Shown here one piece after another: positions 1-10,999 of a stretch of DNA of 64,000 nucleotides. This DNA comes from Mrakia gelida. Taxonomy: Eukaryota; Basidiomycota; Tremellomycetes; Cystofilobasidiales; Mrakiaceae. The stretch spans positions 124,001 to 188,000 of the forward strand of contig BRON01000014.1 of the NCBI GenBank assembly GCA_024345305.1, given 5' to 3'. Position numbers and translations under genes: made by a program. Under the pieces are notes generated by a model. The model made no database searches. It had not been told where the DNA came from and saw only the letters and a list, made by a program, of their open reading frames with translations. The number at the start of each line of letters is the position of its first letter. Positions within the stretch are counted from its first letter, which is position 1.

Positions 1-1809
1 CCCTCACACCCCTATCCATCTCCTCCAGCTCCTCCTCCTTCGGCGTCGTCCCTCCTCGGCTGACGTCCCAGTACGAGCGATAGAAGTTCCATCGCTCGGC
101 CTTATCGGGGTAGGGCATGTGCTTGTGAGACATGGAGTGGGAGAGGGTGTCGTGGTGGTAGTCTGCTAGCCATTCGTTGAAGTGGTTGGCAATGTCGTGG
201 ACGAGAGGGTTGGGAGCGGCGTATTCGAAGTCGACGACGATGATGGCGTGGTGAGGAGGTGCAGGAGGTTTGGGAGGGTGGTCGAGTCGGAGGAGGTTGC
301 CGTATTGAGCGTCGTTGTCTGTGAGAGAAGTGCGAGAGTGGTGCGTGGAAGGTCAGGGAGGAGTTGGAGGGAGAAGGGAGGGAGGGGAGGAACGGCGACT
401 CACGAGCGAACACCATCTTCCACTTCTTCCCTCCCAGCACCTCTCCCTCCTCGTACCTCTTCAGCCACTTGGTGTAGGCAGCTATCTCCAGCTCCAGCCT
501 ATCCAGATCAAACTCCTTCACCCAACCCTTCAAAGCCTTCATTCCCACAGCACCCTCCTTCAGCTCCTCCGCTCCATCCCCGTCCCTCTCCAACCTCGCC
601 AACGTTTGTACGATCTCCCTCGCCGGCCCAGCCCAGTCTCGTATGCTCGTCAGCACCGTTGGGTCCCTCGTCTCTCCCCTAAGCCCTTTAGAGTGAGGTC
701 CCAGCAGCTCCATGTCGGCCGTATGGAGCTCAGCCATCCGACGAGCGATCCAGCGAGAGGTTTCGGTTTCTCTGAGCTCGGTTGCTGTGAGAGCTCGAGA
801 GGCGAAGAACTGCTCTATGCGACCGTTGAGGAAGGTACCGAGGAGGGCCGGACCGAGGTGGTAGATGGAGGAGAGGAGGTGGAGGGTTCGAAGTTCGGTT
901 GGACGGGAGATGAAGGTCGAGGAGGTTGATCCGTAGATTCGGAGGAGCTGGATTGGAGGGAGGAGGAGGGAGGGAGGGAAGGAAGGAGATGGGAAGGAAA
1001 GGGATGTCAGTGAGAGTCAAATCTTCTCGAGAACACGAAGATATAGACAAGAAAGAGAGGCTTTGACTCACCAAAGTAGGAGCATCCCATAGATTCCCAG
1101 TCGCACGATAAGGGCTTCCTCCTCCGGCTGCTGGCGAGAAGCCTGAGCTCGACGCTGACGGCTCGATGATGGCTGAGGAAGTTGAGAAGCCACGTTGAGG
1201 AGCATGAGGGTTGTCGTCTGCTGCTGAACCTTCTGGTGATGGTTGGTAGGATACGAAGAAGACCGAGTTGGTGAGAGCTCCCGAGACCTTGACGATCTTG
1301 AGGTTGGAAGGACGCATGTCTCGCGAGCACCAGTGGATGATTCGAAGTCGACGAAGGAGGAGGAGTACGTCCGAGTGGAAGGCGGGAGTTTGGTACTGCC
1401 TGAAAGCAGGGAAGGAGAGGATCGAATTGGTGAGCTTCAGATGAGCGAAAAGGGACGGGGAGTGGTCGAAAAAAGAGGAAAGAAAGGGAGGAAGGGGGGA
1501 GCGAGGTCGTCCGACTCACTTTGCTTCCAGGTCGAGCTCAACATGTTTTACTCCCTCTACAGACACTCCATCAGGATCCTCCCATCCTTCACCCTCTCCA
1601 GCATCGTCTCCACTGAAATCTCCATCTTCTCGTTCGTCCAGTCGAAAGAGGGAGACCGCGTCCAACGAAGCTCGATGGTTGATGGAGGGGCGGAGGGAAG
1701 GAGAGTAAGGATGGATCGTGGGGGAAGAGTCCGAGGAAGGTCGTCCTGTAACGTAAGGGGAGGTGGGAGAGTCGTGCATCCGGGGGGAAGAGGGGACGAG
1801 GATAGGCAT
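1..1809 (-). CDS. CKI1: Choline/ethanolamine kinase, partial (C-terminus beyond left edge)
   Basis: Phosphorylates choline (and probably ethanolamine) with ATP, the first step of the Kennedy pathway for phosphatidylcholine. It is a cytosolic enzyme. Four exons join in frame: 1809-1520, 1399-1072, 947-404 and 318-1, all with GTGAGT donors. Seen in order are a low-complexity N-terminus, the nucleotide-binding strand KVSGALTNSVFFVSY, the run LLRIYGS, then LGPALLGTFLNGRIEQF and ARRMAELH, the Brenner-type catalytic loop HNDAQYGNLL (its His codon is made across an exon junction) and the metal-binding VVDFEYAAPNPLVHDIANHF. The last residues visible are the start of the C-terminal helices, so only the final part is missing. 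Start chosen at the first in-frame ATG of the exon. Family identification is strong; the exact N-terminus is less certain. It is divergently placed against the Grg1-type gene. Confidence 0.93.
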
Positions 1810-2712
1810 CTGCTAGAGTGGGGATGGTTTCGTGGTCGTCGTTTGAGGAGAGGGAGGGAGGGAGGGTCGAGTGACACGAGCTCTCCTCCTCCTCTCCTCC
1901 TCCTCCCTCCTCGCCCCCGTCAAAAGAGGGCGGTGCTCGAGATAAGACGCGTCATTTTCGAGCCCGCTTCCGTTTCAGCTCAGTCTGAAGTTTTCTACGA
2001 CTTTGGAGAGAAGACTCATGAGAGGAAACAAGAAGATCTCCACTCTTCCTGCCGTTCTCGACGAACCGTTCGTCCTTCGCGCGCGTCGTCAACTCGTCCA
2101 TCGCGTCCCCTCTTCGCTAGCCCTTCAAATTCAGTAGGCACCTCCGAACTGCTTCTCCTCAGTAGCAGCACTCAAGGCTGGTCTCCTCCTTTGAGGTCTA
2201 GCTTCGAAAACAACAGAAGGAAGCTCGCCTTCATCGAAATGACTCGAGCGAGTGAGGAGGACGACGACGCGTCGAGCCGATCTTGAAATCACATCGCTCA
2301 CCCAGTCCAGCTATTCCTCGCGAGAAATGAGACCTGCGAGAAATGAGACCTTCAAACCTCGTACCTTCCCCTCACTGCTAGAACATCTGCCCTGGACTCG
2401 GTCCTCTCTCGAAATCAGGCACGGTCGCAGTGAGCCCCCTCGCACCTCTCACCTGACTTCCCTCCCTCCCTCTTTCAAAGTGGCGTCGCCCTCTTTCCTT
2501 CCTTCCCTCCCAACCACCACAACCTTCAAAACCCTAGAACCCTCGCAAACCAACACTACAAGCTCTTCTTAAGCAGAAATGTGAGTAGGAGTGATTCTGG
2601 CAGGAGGAAGAAGACCAGGGAGGCGAGGGAGGAAGACGATCCCGTTCCCATCTCTCGTTGCTGACCTCCTCTTGCTTCCCTTCCCTCTCCTCCATGCTTT
2701 CTTCAACACAGC
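1810..2712. promoter_or_regulatory. Divergent intergenic/5'UTR region with a perfect 16-bp tandem repeat
   Basis: Shared upstream region of the choline kinase (minus) and the Grg1-type gene (plus). A perfect head-to-tail duplication of a 16-bp unit (beginning GCGAGAAATGAG) occupies 2320-2335 and 2336-2351. Two CCCCT boxes, the core of the fungal stress-response element, occur near 2108 and 2434. GACGCGTC is present near 1946 and 2267. A 5'UTR intron for the Grg1-type gene is visible: donor GTGAGT at 2581, acceptor AG at 2710-2711, two bases before the ATG. Regulatory meaning is inferred from motif presence only. Confidence 0.45.
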
Positions 2713-3429
2713 ATGGATACCATCAAGGTACACCTCTCCCCCTTTGCCTTTTCTCGACCCTCAAGCCCTCTCGTTTCGTCGAAGAGGAGAGGAGGGGAGA
2801 GCTCATCGACATCTCCACCGTCCCGTATCTCGTTCGCTCGCTCGTTGCTGACTCGCTACTTCCTCCCTTCCTTCTTTCTCCTCTCAAGAACGCCGCCAAC
2901 TACGTCTCAGAGACTATCCAAGGAACCGGAGCTGAGGGTGGGTTCATCGTCGTACTGTAGACGTCTCGTTGTTTTGCCACCAACGAGCTCGCTGACCTGG
3001 CCCCTTCCCTCCCCCCTCTCCTCCTTGCGCTCTTCCTTCCTTCCTTCCTCAGCCTCCAAGGAAGCCAACAAGTCCGTCGCCAAGGACTCCAACGCTTCCA
3101 TCGGAACTCGAGTCTCTGCTGGAGTTGACGCTCTCGGTGACAAGGTGAACTTCGATCCCCATCTCCCTCTCGAGCTCGACGTCACTTCCCTCAACCCGCC
3201 TCCTGTCTCTCGTTCTGACCTCCTCCCTCCCTTTCCCTCTTTGGTTTTGGGTTACAGGCCGACCAGCACGGACACCAGGCTGACGCTTCTTTGAGCAAGG
3301 AGAAGGCGAAGGTGGATTTCTCTTCCTCTCTCTTTCCTTTGCGCGATGAAACGAGGGACGACTTGAAGGGCTCGACGCTGACCTTCTTTTCGCTTTTCAC
3401 TCTTCGTCCTCGTCCTCTCACAGCACTGA
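2713..3429 (+). CDS. Grg1/Ccg1-type glucose-repressible stress protein
   Basis: A small hydrophilic protein of about 70 residues in five exons: 2713-2727, 2889-2937, 3053-3144, 3258-3311 and 3424-3429. The last exon adds only His and the stop. The joined product starts MDTIKNAANYVSETIQGTGA and continues with SKEANKSVAKDSNASIGTR, AGVDALGDK and the repeated Lys/Glu tail SLSKEKAKH, which is the full pattern and normal length of the Grg1 (ccg-1, clock-controlled/glucose-repressible) family. Members are strongly induced by glucose starvation, stress or development; their biochemical role is unknown. The gene has a 5'UTR intron and stress-element-like boxes upstream, consistent with inducible expression. 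Each exon junction has canonical GT..AG and keeps frame. Confidence 0.9.
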
Positions 3430-3779
3430 ACGCGTTTGGTCTACACCCACCCGCCCTCGTTCTCGGTAATGAACGTATTACGATGATTGTTTTCGATGAT
3501 CTTTCCCGGGTTTTGTGATGGAAAGGAGAGGAGGACTGGCGAGACGCGACGGAACGAGATGGGAGGGGTGGCGAGAGCTGAGAGAACGAACGCTGCCCTC
3601 GTGCTCGCTCGCAGCCACGACGTGCATAGACCAAAAAAGTCTTGAGTTCTCCGTTGCTGCCACGTCGACTCGTCTTCCAACAGCAAAGCGATGAGGAGAG
3701 GGTTCGAGCTGCTCGACTTGGACGACGCGACGCTCGAGCGAAGGCGCTTCGCTGCTTGTGAGAGCGAACTCGAGGCTCT
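3430..3779. other. Intergenic, 3'UTR of the Grg1-type gene
   Basis: No coding signal recognised on either strand. Short open frames lack family motifs and splice logic. It probably holds the Grg1 3'UTR and the upstream edge of the transporter pseudogene, whose homology cannot be followed with confidence before about 3780. Confidence 0.4.
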
Positions 3780-4420
3780 GCATCCCATCTGACTCTTATC
3801 CCGAAGAGTATAGACTCTAACTCTCAAAAGGTGGGCTCACAAGGGCGAGCAGCGAAGCCTCGAGCTTTTCGATTCGATCTCGAACGACAGCACTGACCCA
3901 CTCTCTCTCGTCCTTCAGAGACACGGGACTGACCTCTACGAGAGCTCCTTTATCCCCATCTTCCAAATACAAAACCCTCTCTAACCTCCCCTCCTGCCAT
4001 TTCCGACCTTTAAGCGGAACCATCTCCTCCTTCTTGTGAGTCCAGCGGACGAAACGCGTCGCGATCGACTGTTTTTTTTTTCACCTCGACTCTCGCTGAC
4101 CCCTTTTCCTCCTTTCTCTTCGCCCTCCACCCCCACCCTCGGATACACAGGAACCAACGTCAACCTGATGACCGCGTAAGTCGTGGTTGTCCAGCACTCT
4201 TCTCGCGCACTTCCCCCTCCCTCTCGACGCGTCGAGTTTCCTTCCCCTCGCGCATACTGACCCACCACCTTTCCCCGCAGACCTATCTACGTATCAGATT
4301 TTGTGTGGCCGTAGCGTTCTCATCGGATAGGTTCAACGAGAAGCACTAAGTTCTGCAACATCGCTGTGTGCGTCGTCGTGCGCGCCGTCGAGTTCCTCGT
4401 TTACCGCCGTTCAAACGAGG
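3780..4420 (+). pseudogene. Decayed fragment of the MFS anion permease gene found at 11.0-14.2 kb
   Basis: Nucleotide comparison by eye shows this plus-strand stretch to be a copy of the middle of the intact MFS gene on the minus strand, covering the exons that encode GTISYFL, the GTQANLMTA stretch and FSSDRFNEK, together with the introns between them. Splice donors (near 4034 and 4178) and acceptors are still recognisable. The copy carries stops and frame changes: after the PIYV exon a TAG appears, FSSDRFNEKH is in another frame and ends in TAA, and the following bases align to the intact copy only at nucleotide level. Homology fades near 4420, so most of the gene is missing. Intron sequence, including an ACGCGTCG element followed by the GATCGACTG string, is also conserved. 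A non-processed (DNA-level), inverted duplicate. Confidence 0.8.
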
Positions 4421-5185
4421 GCTCGTCCGAAGATCTTTGATGACGGGGGAAGAAGAGATCATTTTGGTTTGGAAGCGATGGGAATGTTTTGAGAGGAGGC
4501 GAACGATGAGAAGGAGGAGATGGACGAAAGGAGAGCGAGGGAAGGTCGTGAGCGCGCGTGTGATTTTGGGGTCGAGTTGTTGCGAGCTGGGTTCGATTTG
4601 CGAGCTCGACGCTTTGTTGACGGCAGACGAGCGACCACCAATGAGTTCAGACGAACCCTGTCCATTTTGTCTAGCCGTCAAATCTTCTCGACGGTTTTCC
4701 TTCGTGGAAGAGAACGCGTTTCGGTTCATGCAGAGGAAGCTCGGATCTGAGGTCGATCGTCCGCGGAGGCTTCTCTTCGAGTGGCTTTTGGGAAGCAAAA
4801 TCTTCCCCCTCCACATCTTAGCCAGCTTCGAGACTTTAGCGTAGAAGGTAAAGACCAGTCTCGTCTGCGAGAACATTTTCGTGAGTAACGTGCGAGAGGG
4901 GATGAGAGAGCTGCGGCCGTAGGAGCCGAGGAGCAGCAACGAGAGGAGACGACAGAGCTGTCCCTTCCCTTCACCTTTCCAATCCTGCAACCATCATCAT
5001 CCTCGTCTGCTCTCTTTTTTTTGAACCAAAAGCAGCAGCCCTCCTTCCCTTCTCGACCTCATCGTCTCTACGGGAGTCCTCGCCAAACCCTCTTCCTCCC
5101 CTCGAAACACGAGCTAAGGCTCGTCAACACTCAAGCTCAACACTCCTCCTGGCCCTCCCCTCCCTCCCTTCCTCCCTCTTTCACG
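4421..5185. other. Intergenic region between the pseudogene and the rhomboid gene
   Basis: Nothing recognisable. Open frames exist on both strands (about 4346-4990 minus, 4368-4844 plus) but show arginine/serine-rich composition without family motifs or good splice signals. The last 200 bases are pyrimidine-rich and probably form the rhomboid promoter and 5'UTR. Confidence 0.35.
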
Positions 5186-8100
5186 ATGTACTCCTCCTCC
5201 CACCAACAGCAACCACCTCCCTCCTCCTCGAACGCTCGCCCCACGTCCTCCTACCTGGAAGACTCGGACTTCGGCTTCCAACCTCGTCCCTCCGCTCCTC
5301 CTTCGTTCCACACCCAAGCACCAGGAGGTCCCGACGTTTCCTCCCATCTTCCCTCCTCCTACCATCAACCTCCCTCGTACGACATCCCTCCAGCAGGTTC
5401 TCCTCCTTCTCAGCAAAGCGACGTAGGACTCGCTACTTCCTACTACCCTCCCTCATCCACTCAGCAGCAGCCGTACTCGTCCTACGAAGGAGGAGGAAGG
5501 GAGCAGGGAGGAGATGTGCACAGCGTTCATTCAGGTCTCTCGTTAGGTCCGGAGGATTCAGCTTCTGCTGTAGGAGGAGACAGAGGGTACGGTTCGAATG
5601 GACAGGGACAGGAGAGGATGAGCTACATTGATGAGAGAGGAGAGTACTACTCTACGGCTGGAGGAGGGCATGGAGTGGGAGGAGGGATCGGGTACGACGA
5701 GGAGGAAGGAGGGTCCGCTGGTCTGATGAGAGGTGCGGCTCCCTACGGGGGAACGGATAGTGAAAGTCGATTGGGGAGGGAGGAGTGGGAGGGGGAGAGT
5801 GGGAATGGGGGTGGGAACAAGAAGAGAGGTCAGATGGGTGAGTCGTCCGTCGTTTCTTGAGGAGGTGAGGGCGGAGGAGGGGAAGCGAGCAGGCACGAGA
5901 GATGTCGAGAGCTTCGTTTTCTTTTCGATATCTCGAGGGATTCTGGCTCGGGAGGGAGATGGGATATGAGGGATCTCTGATGCGCTGAGATATGGGAGGG
6001 AGGACGAGCAGGAAGGGGGAGGAACGTCATCAGAGAAGGGAGGGACGTGAGCTTCGATGTTCCTTCCTTCCTTTCTGTTCGCTCGCTCGACCTCCCACTT
6101 CTTCTTCTTCCTTCGCCATCACCACCTTCACCTCCATGCGAATCGTCTCCGATTTTCCCCCTCCTCGTGCATGTCGCTTCAAAAGCTGACTCTCTCCCTC
6201 TCCTCCCTCCCTCAGACTACTCCGACTCCCCTCCCGTCTTCCTCCAAGATCGATCAACACCCACCAAACCCAAGCTCTCCATCTGGGGAAAGATTCAACG
6301 CTCGCTCGCCGTCGGAAGTGGAAAGTTTCCAAAGGAGCAGAGGATCGAGAACAAGAGTGAGCCCTCGCGTCTTGCTTCGTTCGTTCGGTGGCCGCTTCCT
6401 CGACTGACTCTTTCTCGTTCGCCCGTTTCCGCGTGTGCTACAGAGCGAGGACTGGGACGTCAAGCGAGACCTTGGGCGAGTTGGATCTTGTCTGTCGGTG
6501 AGTTGCGCTCGACCCAAGCGGTGTTGGAGAGACGAGCGAACGGAACCCTGATCTTCGTCTTGCTTACTTTTCGGGGCTCGTTCGTTCAAAACAGCCATGG
6601 TCTGTGCGATGATCTTCGAGCTGGTGAAGAACAAGCAGTTGACGGGCAGTGTGATTGCTATCAAGCCTTCGTGAGTCGTTTCACCCTCAAAGACTCGTTC
6701 AGTTCGCGTTGGAAGAGAAGAGAGGAGGGGAGACGCGTCGAAGAGGATTCGAAGCTGATCGTTCCGTCCTGTTCCCTTTCTGCTTCTTTTTGTTCTCGTC
6801 AGGTTCAACTGGATGAGTACGTTTCAACCCTGCTCCTCGACGAGCGCTTAGGAGTTCTCCTCGAAAAAAGCTCGCTGACTCTTCGTCCCTTTCCCTCCTC
6901 GTTCAGTTGGGCCGTCGTCAGCAACTCTTGTCAACGTCGGAGCTCGTTTCGTTCCTTGCATGAAGGTTCGTCCCTCTCATCTATCTTCCCCCGTTCGCTC
7001 TATCGATGAACCGACCCTGACCTCCTTTCTTCTCTCCTCGACGAACAGAACGTCGTCGACGCTCCCCTCTCCACCGCCGTCGCCTGCTTCAACGAGACCA
7101 GGAGCACCGACATCCCTCTCTCCGAAACTTGCACCGTGGCTGACTGGTGTGGACTAAAGGTCACCGATAAGCCTAGGCAGAGATATCGATTCATCGTTCC
7201 TGTGGTGAGTTCGACGCGTCGTCTCTCCTCGATCTCTCTTCCTCTCTCGACGTCGGTCAAACATCACCTGATACATCCCTTCTCTCGTCGGCGAATCAAT
7301 AATCCAGTTCCTCCACGCCGGACTCATTCATCTCGCTCTCAACCTCCTCGTCCTCAACACCGCTGGAGCTCAAGTCGAGAAGGAAATGGGTTCGTTCGCT
7401 TTCCTCCCTCGTCGCGTCCTCCGTATCTCTTTCTCCGCCGAGCGCTGACTCCTGTTCCGCCTCTTCGTTCGTCCCACAGGATCCTTCTTCTTCCTTCTCA
7501 TCTTTTTCTCGGGAGCCATCTTCGGATTCGAGCTCGGAGGAAACTTCGCTTTACCTGGAGTGCCGTCGGTGGGAGCGTCGGGAGGGATCTTTGCTGTGAA
7601 TGCGGTGACGCTGGTGGATCTGCTGGAGCACTGGCAGTTCGAGGAGAGGCCGAAGCTGAAGCTGAGCTTGTTGATCCTGGAGCTGCTGATGATGAGTGAG
7701 TCTTCTTTCGCTTTCGTTCGAAGTCTTCGATTCGACGTCGACGAGCGCTGACTCTCGCTCCTTTTCTTCTCGCACAGTCGGTCTTGGATACATGTGAGCA
7801 CCTCGCTCCCTTCGCCTTTCTTCCTCTTTGATGCTTGAGTCTGACTCGTTCCATTCTGCCTCGCCTCAGTCCCCTCCTCATCGACGTGAGTCTTGACTTC
7901 TCACCTCGACGCGTCTCGCACTTCCCTCCCCGCTGACGCTCAGCCTCTTATCTCCTTCTTCAGAACTTCGCTCACATCGGAGGTCTTCTCATCGGTCTCC
8001 TTCTCGGTGTCATCCTCTAGTTCGCCCCCTTCTCCTCCCATCTCGCCGCCTCGACGCGTCGGCCCTTGAACTGATCCCATCTCTCTCTCTTTCCTCCTCC

Positions 8101-8519
8101 AGCCCCTGCATCAGTACCACTAAACGTCACCGAACCATCGTCTGGATCTTCCGAGGGTTCGCCTTCGTTGGACTCGTACTGGCTCTCGTCTTCATCTCGA
8201 TCAACGTGAGTCAATCGACCGTTCGCTCTTCCCTTCCTCGCGACTCGACTGACCGCCTTCTCCATTTTTCTTCGTCACCAGTTCTTCGCCGAAGACGCCT
8301 CCGACGCGTGCGAGTGGTGTCGATACCTGGTTCGTTACCTTCCCTCTCGGTTCCTCATCTTGCTCTTCGCGACGCCCTCGCTGACCTTCCATTTCACTTC
8401 TTTCCTCACAGAGTTGCGTGCCCGTCAAAGTCACCAACTACTGCAAGGGAACTGGACTCCCAACCGAAACGACGACGACCACGACGTCGAGAAGGAGCCT
8501 CACAGGGTTCGAGCTGTAG
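5186..8519 (+). CDS. Rhomboid-family intramembrane serine protease
   Basis: A multi-pass membrane protease cleaving transmembrane substrates within the bilayer. About 13 short exons join in frame. Exon 1 (5186-5837) encodes a long cytosolic tail rich in Ser, Pro, Gln and Tyr, then Gly/Glu-rich. Later exons give a first membrane helix (WASWILSV...MVCAMIFELV), a lumenal loop with Cys pairs, the HLALNLL motif, the catalytic serine in VGASGGIFAVNA, and the catalytic histidine in NFAHIGGLLIG, followed by further helices and a Cys-rich tail ending TSRRSLTGFEL. Ser and His, the rhomboid dyad, are both present, so it is probably active rather than an iRhom. The length suits fungal rhomboids with a long N-terminus. 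Several introns (near 6733, 7206, 7902 and 8053) contain GACGCGTC. Which organelle it serves is not evident; there is no mitochondrial presequence. Confidence 0.92.
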
Positions 8520-9163
8520 CTTTCGTCGCCGCTGCATCTCGTCTCTTCCGCTTCCCTCCGCACTCTCATCACGAACCCTCTCTCTCTCTCTCTTCCCCTC
8601 GGATCTATATCTCCCCTTTGCTTTATGTATCGTTTCTTTCTCTTACCTTGCTTACCTCTCAAGTCTTCTTCTCTGCTTGCTTCTTTCGTTTTGGCGCTTC
8701 GCGTCGCTCTTGCTTTTCGTTCTCGTCTCCCTTCCCGTCTACCTTGTTTTTCTTTCCTTCGCTTCGCATCGCTACATACCCCTTTCTTCTTCTTCATCAT
8801 CCTAACGACCTCATTGCAAAACTCATGGACTTTCTCTCTCTCCCAACACCTCTTTCACACCTCGGAAAGGAACTTGGACCTCGAGTTGTTCACACCCGAC
8901 CCCCTCCCGCGCTACCATCGCTTTGGCCATCGTTTCACGGGTCTCATCCTTCTCCTTCACGAAGTAGCCACTACAGATCCATGCACATCAAGTACTCGCA
9001 GCCCCTCGAAGGAACGAACGGGAAGGGGAAGGAAGGAAGAGTTTCGAGCTCACCTTCCTTTCGCTCGAAGCCGCGGCGAGCCGCAACGAGTCATTCGAGC
9101 TCACCTCTTTTTCGGTTTTCTCGTCCCTTCCTTCTCAACCATCACCCTGAGCCACTTCAAGAC
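8520..9163. other. Intergenic, pyrimidine-rich, with a short CT repeat
   Basis: 3'UTR of the rhomboid gene and promoter of the GNAT gene. A short CT microsatellite sits near 8576-8592. A long open frame runs through here but is serine/leucine-rich, out of splice context, and best explained by composition. No gene is supported. Confidence 0.4.
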
Positions 9164-10678
9164 ATGCCCTATCTCAACAACTATCAGGCTCCAGCAGCAG
9201 TGCGGAAGGAAGATCGGCCTCATGAGCACACGAGGATCGAGGACTACGACTTCAACTTCTGTCTCAACGGGAGGGAGGTTGGGATGCTCGAAGGGGAGGG
9301 GAGAGATGTGAGGCTGGAGCCTTTGGTGGTGAGTGAAGAGTTGTTTTCGTCTCTACTTGTGGAAGCGGCCGAGGGTGAATCGAGAGAGGAAGGCGGAGGG
9401 ACAAGGGAGCTGGAGGAGGAAGGGAAGGAGAGAGGGAAGGCGAGCGAGAGGAAGGGAGGAAGGTTGTTGAGCTCGAACTCGAAGGTCGAGCTCGAGCGCA
9501 TCGAACGAAGGCGGCTGGCTCAGATTGAGCTTTTCGCAGGAGCGAGAGCGGCGAGGCTTAGGGGGAGCTATGTGCTCGAGAGGAGACTCTCCGAAAAATC
9601 TGACAGAACGAGATCAAAAGGGCAAAGAAGCTCGGCTCTAGACTATTCTCGTCGGTCGAGCTGTACCCTTTCATCCTTCGTCTTCCAACGTCTGCAGAGC
9701 TTCTCGAGCTCTCATCTGTATCTCACGTAAACCATGCTGACTCTTGAACATCCTCTCACCTCGTTCGTGTCTTTCAAACAGCCCTCCCTGCACGCCAAAG
9801 CTCTACTCGACGCGTCGCTTCCTTACCCAGAGATGTTTCGCTACATGGGCCCTCGACCTTGGCAAGACCTCGCTGATGTGCTCGTTTTCATCGAGAGCTT
9901 TGCGAGGAGTAATCCTGTAGGTCTTTTGGGGGCGGGCTGAGCTAGGAGGAAGGCGAAGGGCGGGCTCGAAACTGAACTTCTCGTCGTGCTCGCTTTGGTA
10001 TCCGTCTTTCTTTTCACAGGGAACGCTGGTCTACGTTATTCACGACAAGAAAGATACCTCTGGACGGTTAGCGGGAATCATCGGCTACATGAACAGCTCG
10101 GCTGTGAATCTGGTCACCGAGTTGGGCTTCGTCTTCATGTGAGTCGTCCGCTTCCCCTCCGACGCGTCGCTCGAGCAGGAGCTCTGAGAGCTGATCTCTG
10201 TTCACCCTTCCCCTTTTTAGCTTACCACATGCTCAACGTACCCACATCCTCACGCATTCGGCCTCCCTACTCTTCGACAACGCGTTCAACCTTCCGTCGG
10301 AGTCGGGTCTCGGACTTCGACGCGTTCAGTGGCAAGGTTCGTCTTTCGTTTCGCCGGCTTCCCTTCCTCTCTCGTCGTTGCCGTTTCTTCAGCTGACGCC
10401 GGCTCTGCCTTCTCGGATCCTCGTCTCCAGCTCACGGATCCAATCTCGCCAGCGTCAAGTCAGCAGAACGTCTCGGTTTTGTCAACGAAACTCCTCTTTC
10501 CCTTCGAGCCGAGCGAGTCGTGCCGCACGGGAAGGAAGCTCCCCACCCTGGAAGAGCTGGAGACGTCCAGTTTGAGGCGGGAGTCAAAAGTCGGGACTCG
10601 TTCATGCTGAGCATAACGTACTGGGAGTGGGAGGAGTCGAAGAGGGAGAAGATGAAGGCTTTGGTGGAAAGGAAGTGA
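9164..10678 (+). CDS. GNAT-family N-acetyltransferase (RimJ/RimL-like)
   Basis: Predicted acetyl-CoA-dependent acetyltransferase. Exons: 9164-9328, 9782-9916, 10020-10138, 10221-10336 and 10431-10678, all phases consistent. Seen are the N-terminal strand DVRLEPLV joined directly to PSLHAKALLDASLPYPEMFRYM, then AGIIGYMNSSAVNLVTELGFVF (motif D and the beginning of motif A), QRTHILTHSASLLFDNAF, and LGLRRVQWQAHGSNLASVKSAERLGF, the C-terminal GNAT signature. This matches a widespread fungal GNAT subfamily of unknown substrate. The first intron (9329-9781, about 450 nt) is several times longer than its neighbours and purine-rich. Within it a long open frame continues from exon 1, so an unspliced read-through product would end at a stop near 9728. 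The start is the ATG giving MPYLNNYQAP. Confidence 0.88.
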
Positions 10679-10999
10679 GGGAGCATAAAGAGTAGACGGT
10701 TCAAACCACTGGTATTTATACATCCTTTGTTGATTTTTGAACCAGATGGTCCGTGTCGGGCGCGCAGAAAGCCGACTGCAGGAGAAGCAGAGACAGAGAT
10801 GTGCACCACGGGTCGATTTCCGACTCGACGAATCGTCTTCCTTTTTCGCTCGTCGCGTTCGTTTCTCATTCTCACGCAGATCAGCGACGACGAGGGCACA
10901 AGAGATCATTCAGAGAATAAAACATAAGGGTACATAGAGACGATCGACTAAGAAAGGAAACCCAAAAACTGGAAACTTCGAACCAACCCCTTCCCCTCA
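10679..10999. other. Convergent 3' region between GNAT and MFS genes
   Basis: Tail-to-tail intergenic region of about 320 bases. It contains AT-richer stretches (near 10700-10735 and 10905-10960) that probably hold the 3' ends of both transcripts. No gene seen. Confidence 0.4.

Noticed and set aside
2320..2351. Tandem 16-bp repeat as a CRISPR-like or satellite array
   Set aside because: Only two adjacent copies without spacers, in a eukaryotic promoter.
4346..4990. A 214-codon minus-strand frame as a gene
   Set aside because: Arg/Ser-rich composition, no domain, and its left end overlaps the plus-strand transporter pseudogene.
8571..8600. CT microsatellite as a functional element
   Set aside because: Short dinucleotide run in pyrimidine-rich 3' sequence, common in this genome.
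8360..9730. A 456-codon plus-strand open frame as a separate gene
   Set aside because: It runs through the last rhomboid intron and exon in the wrong frame, and through the GNAT first exon and intron. Only the GNAT part has family support.
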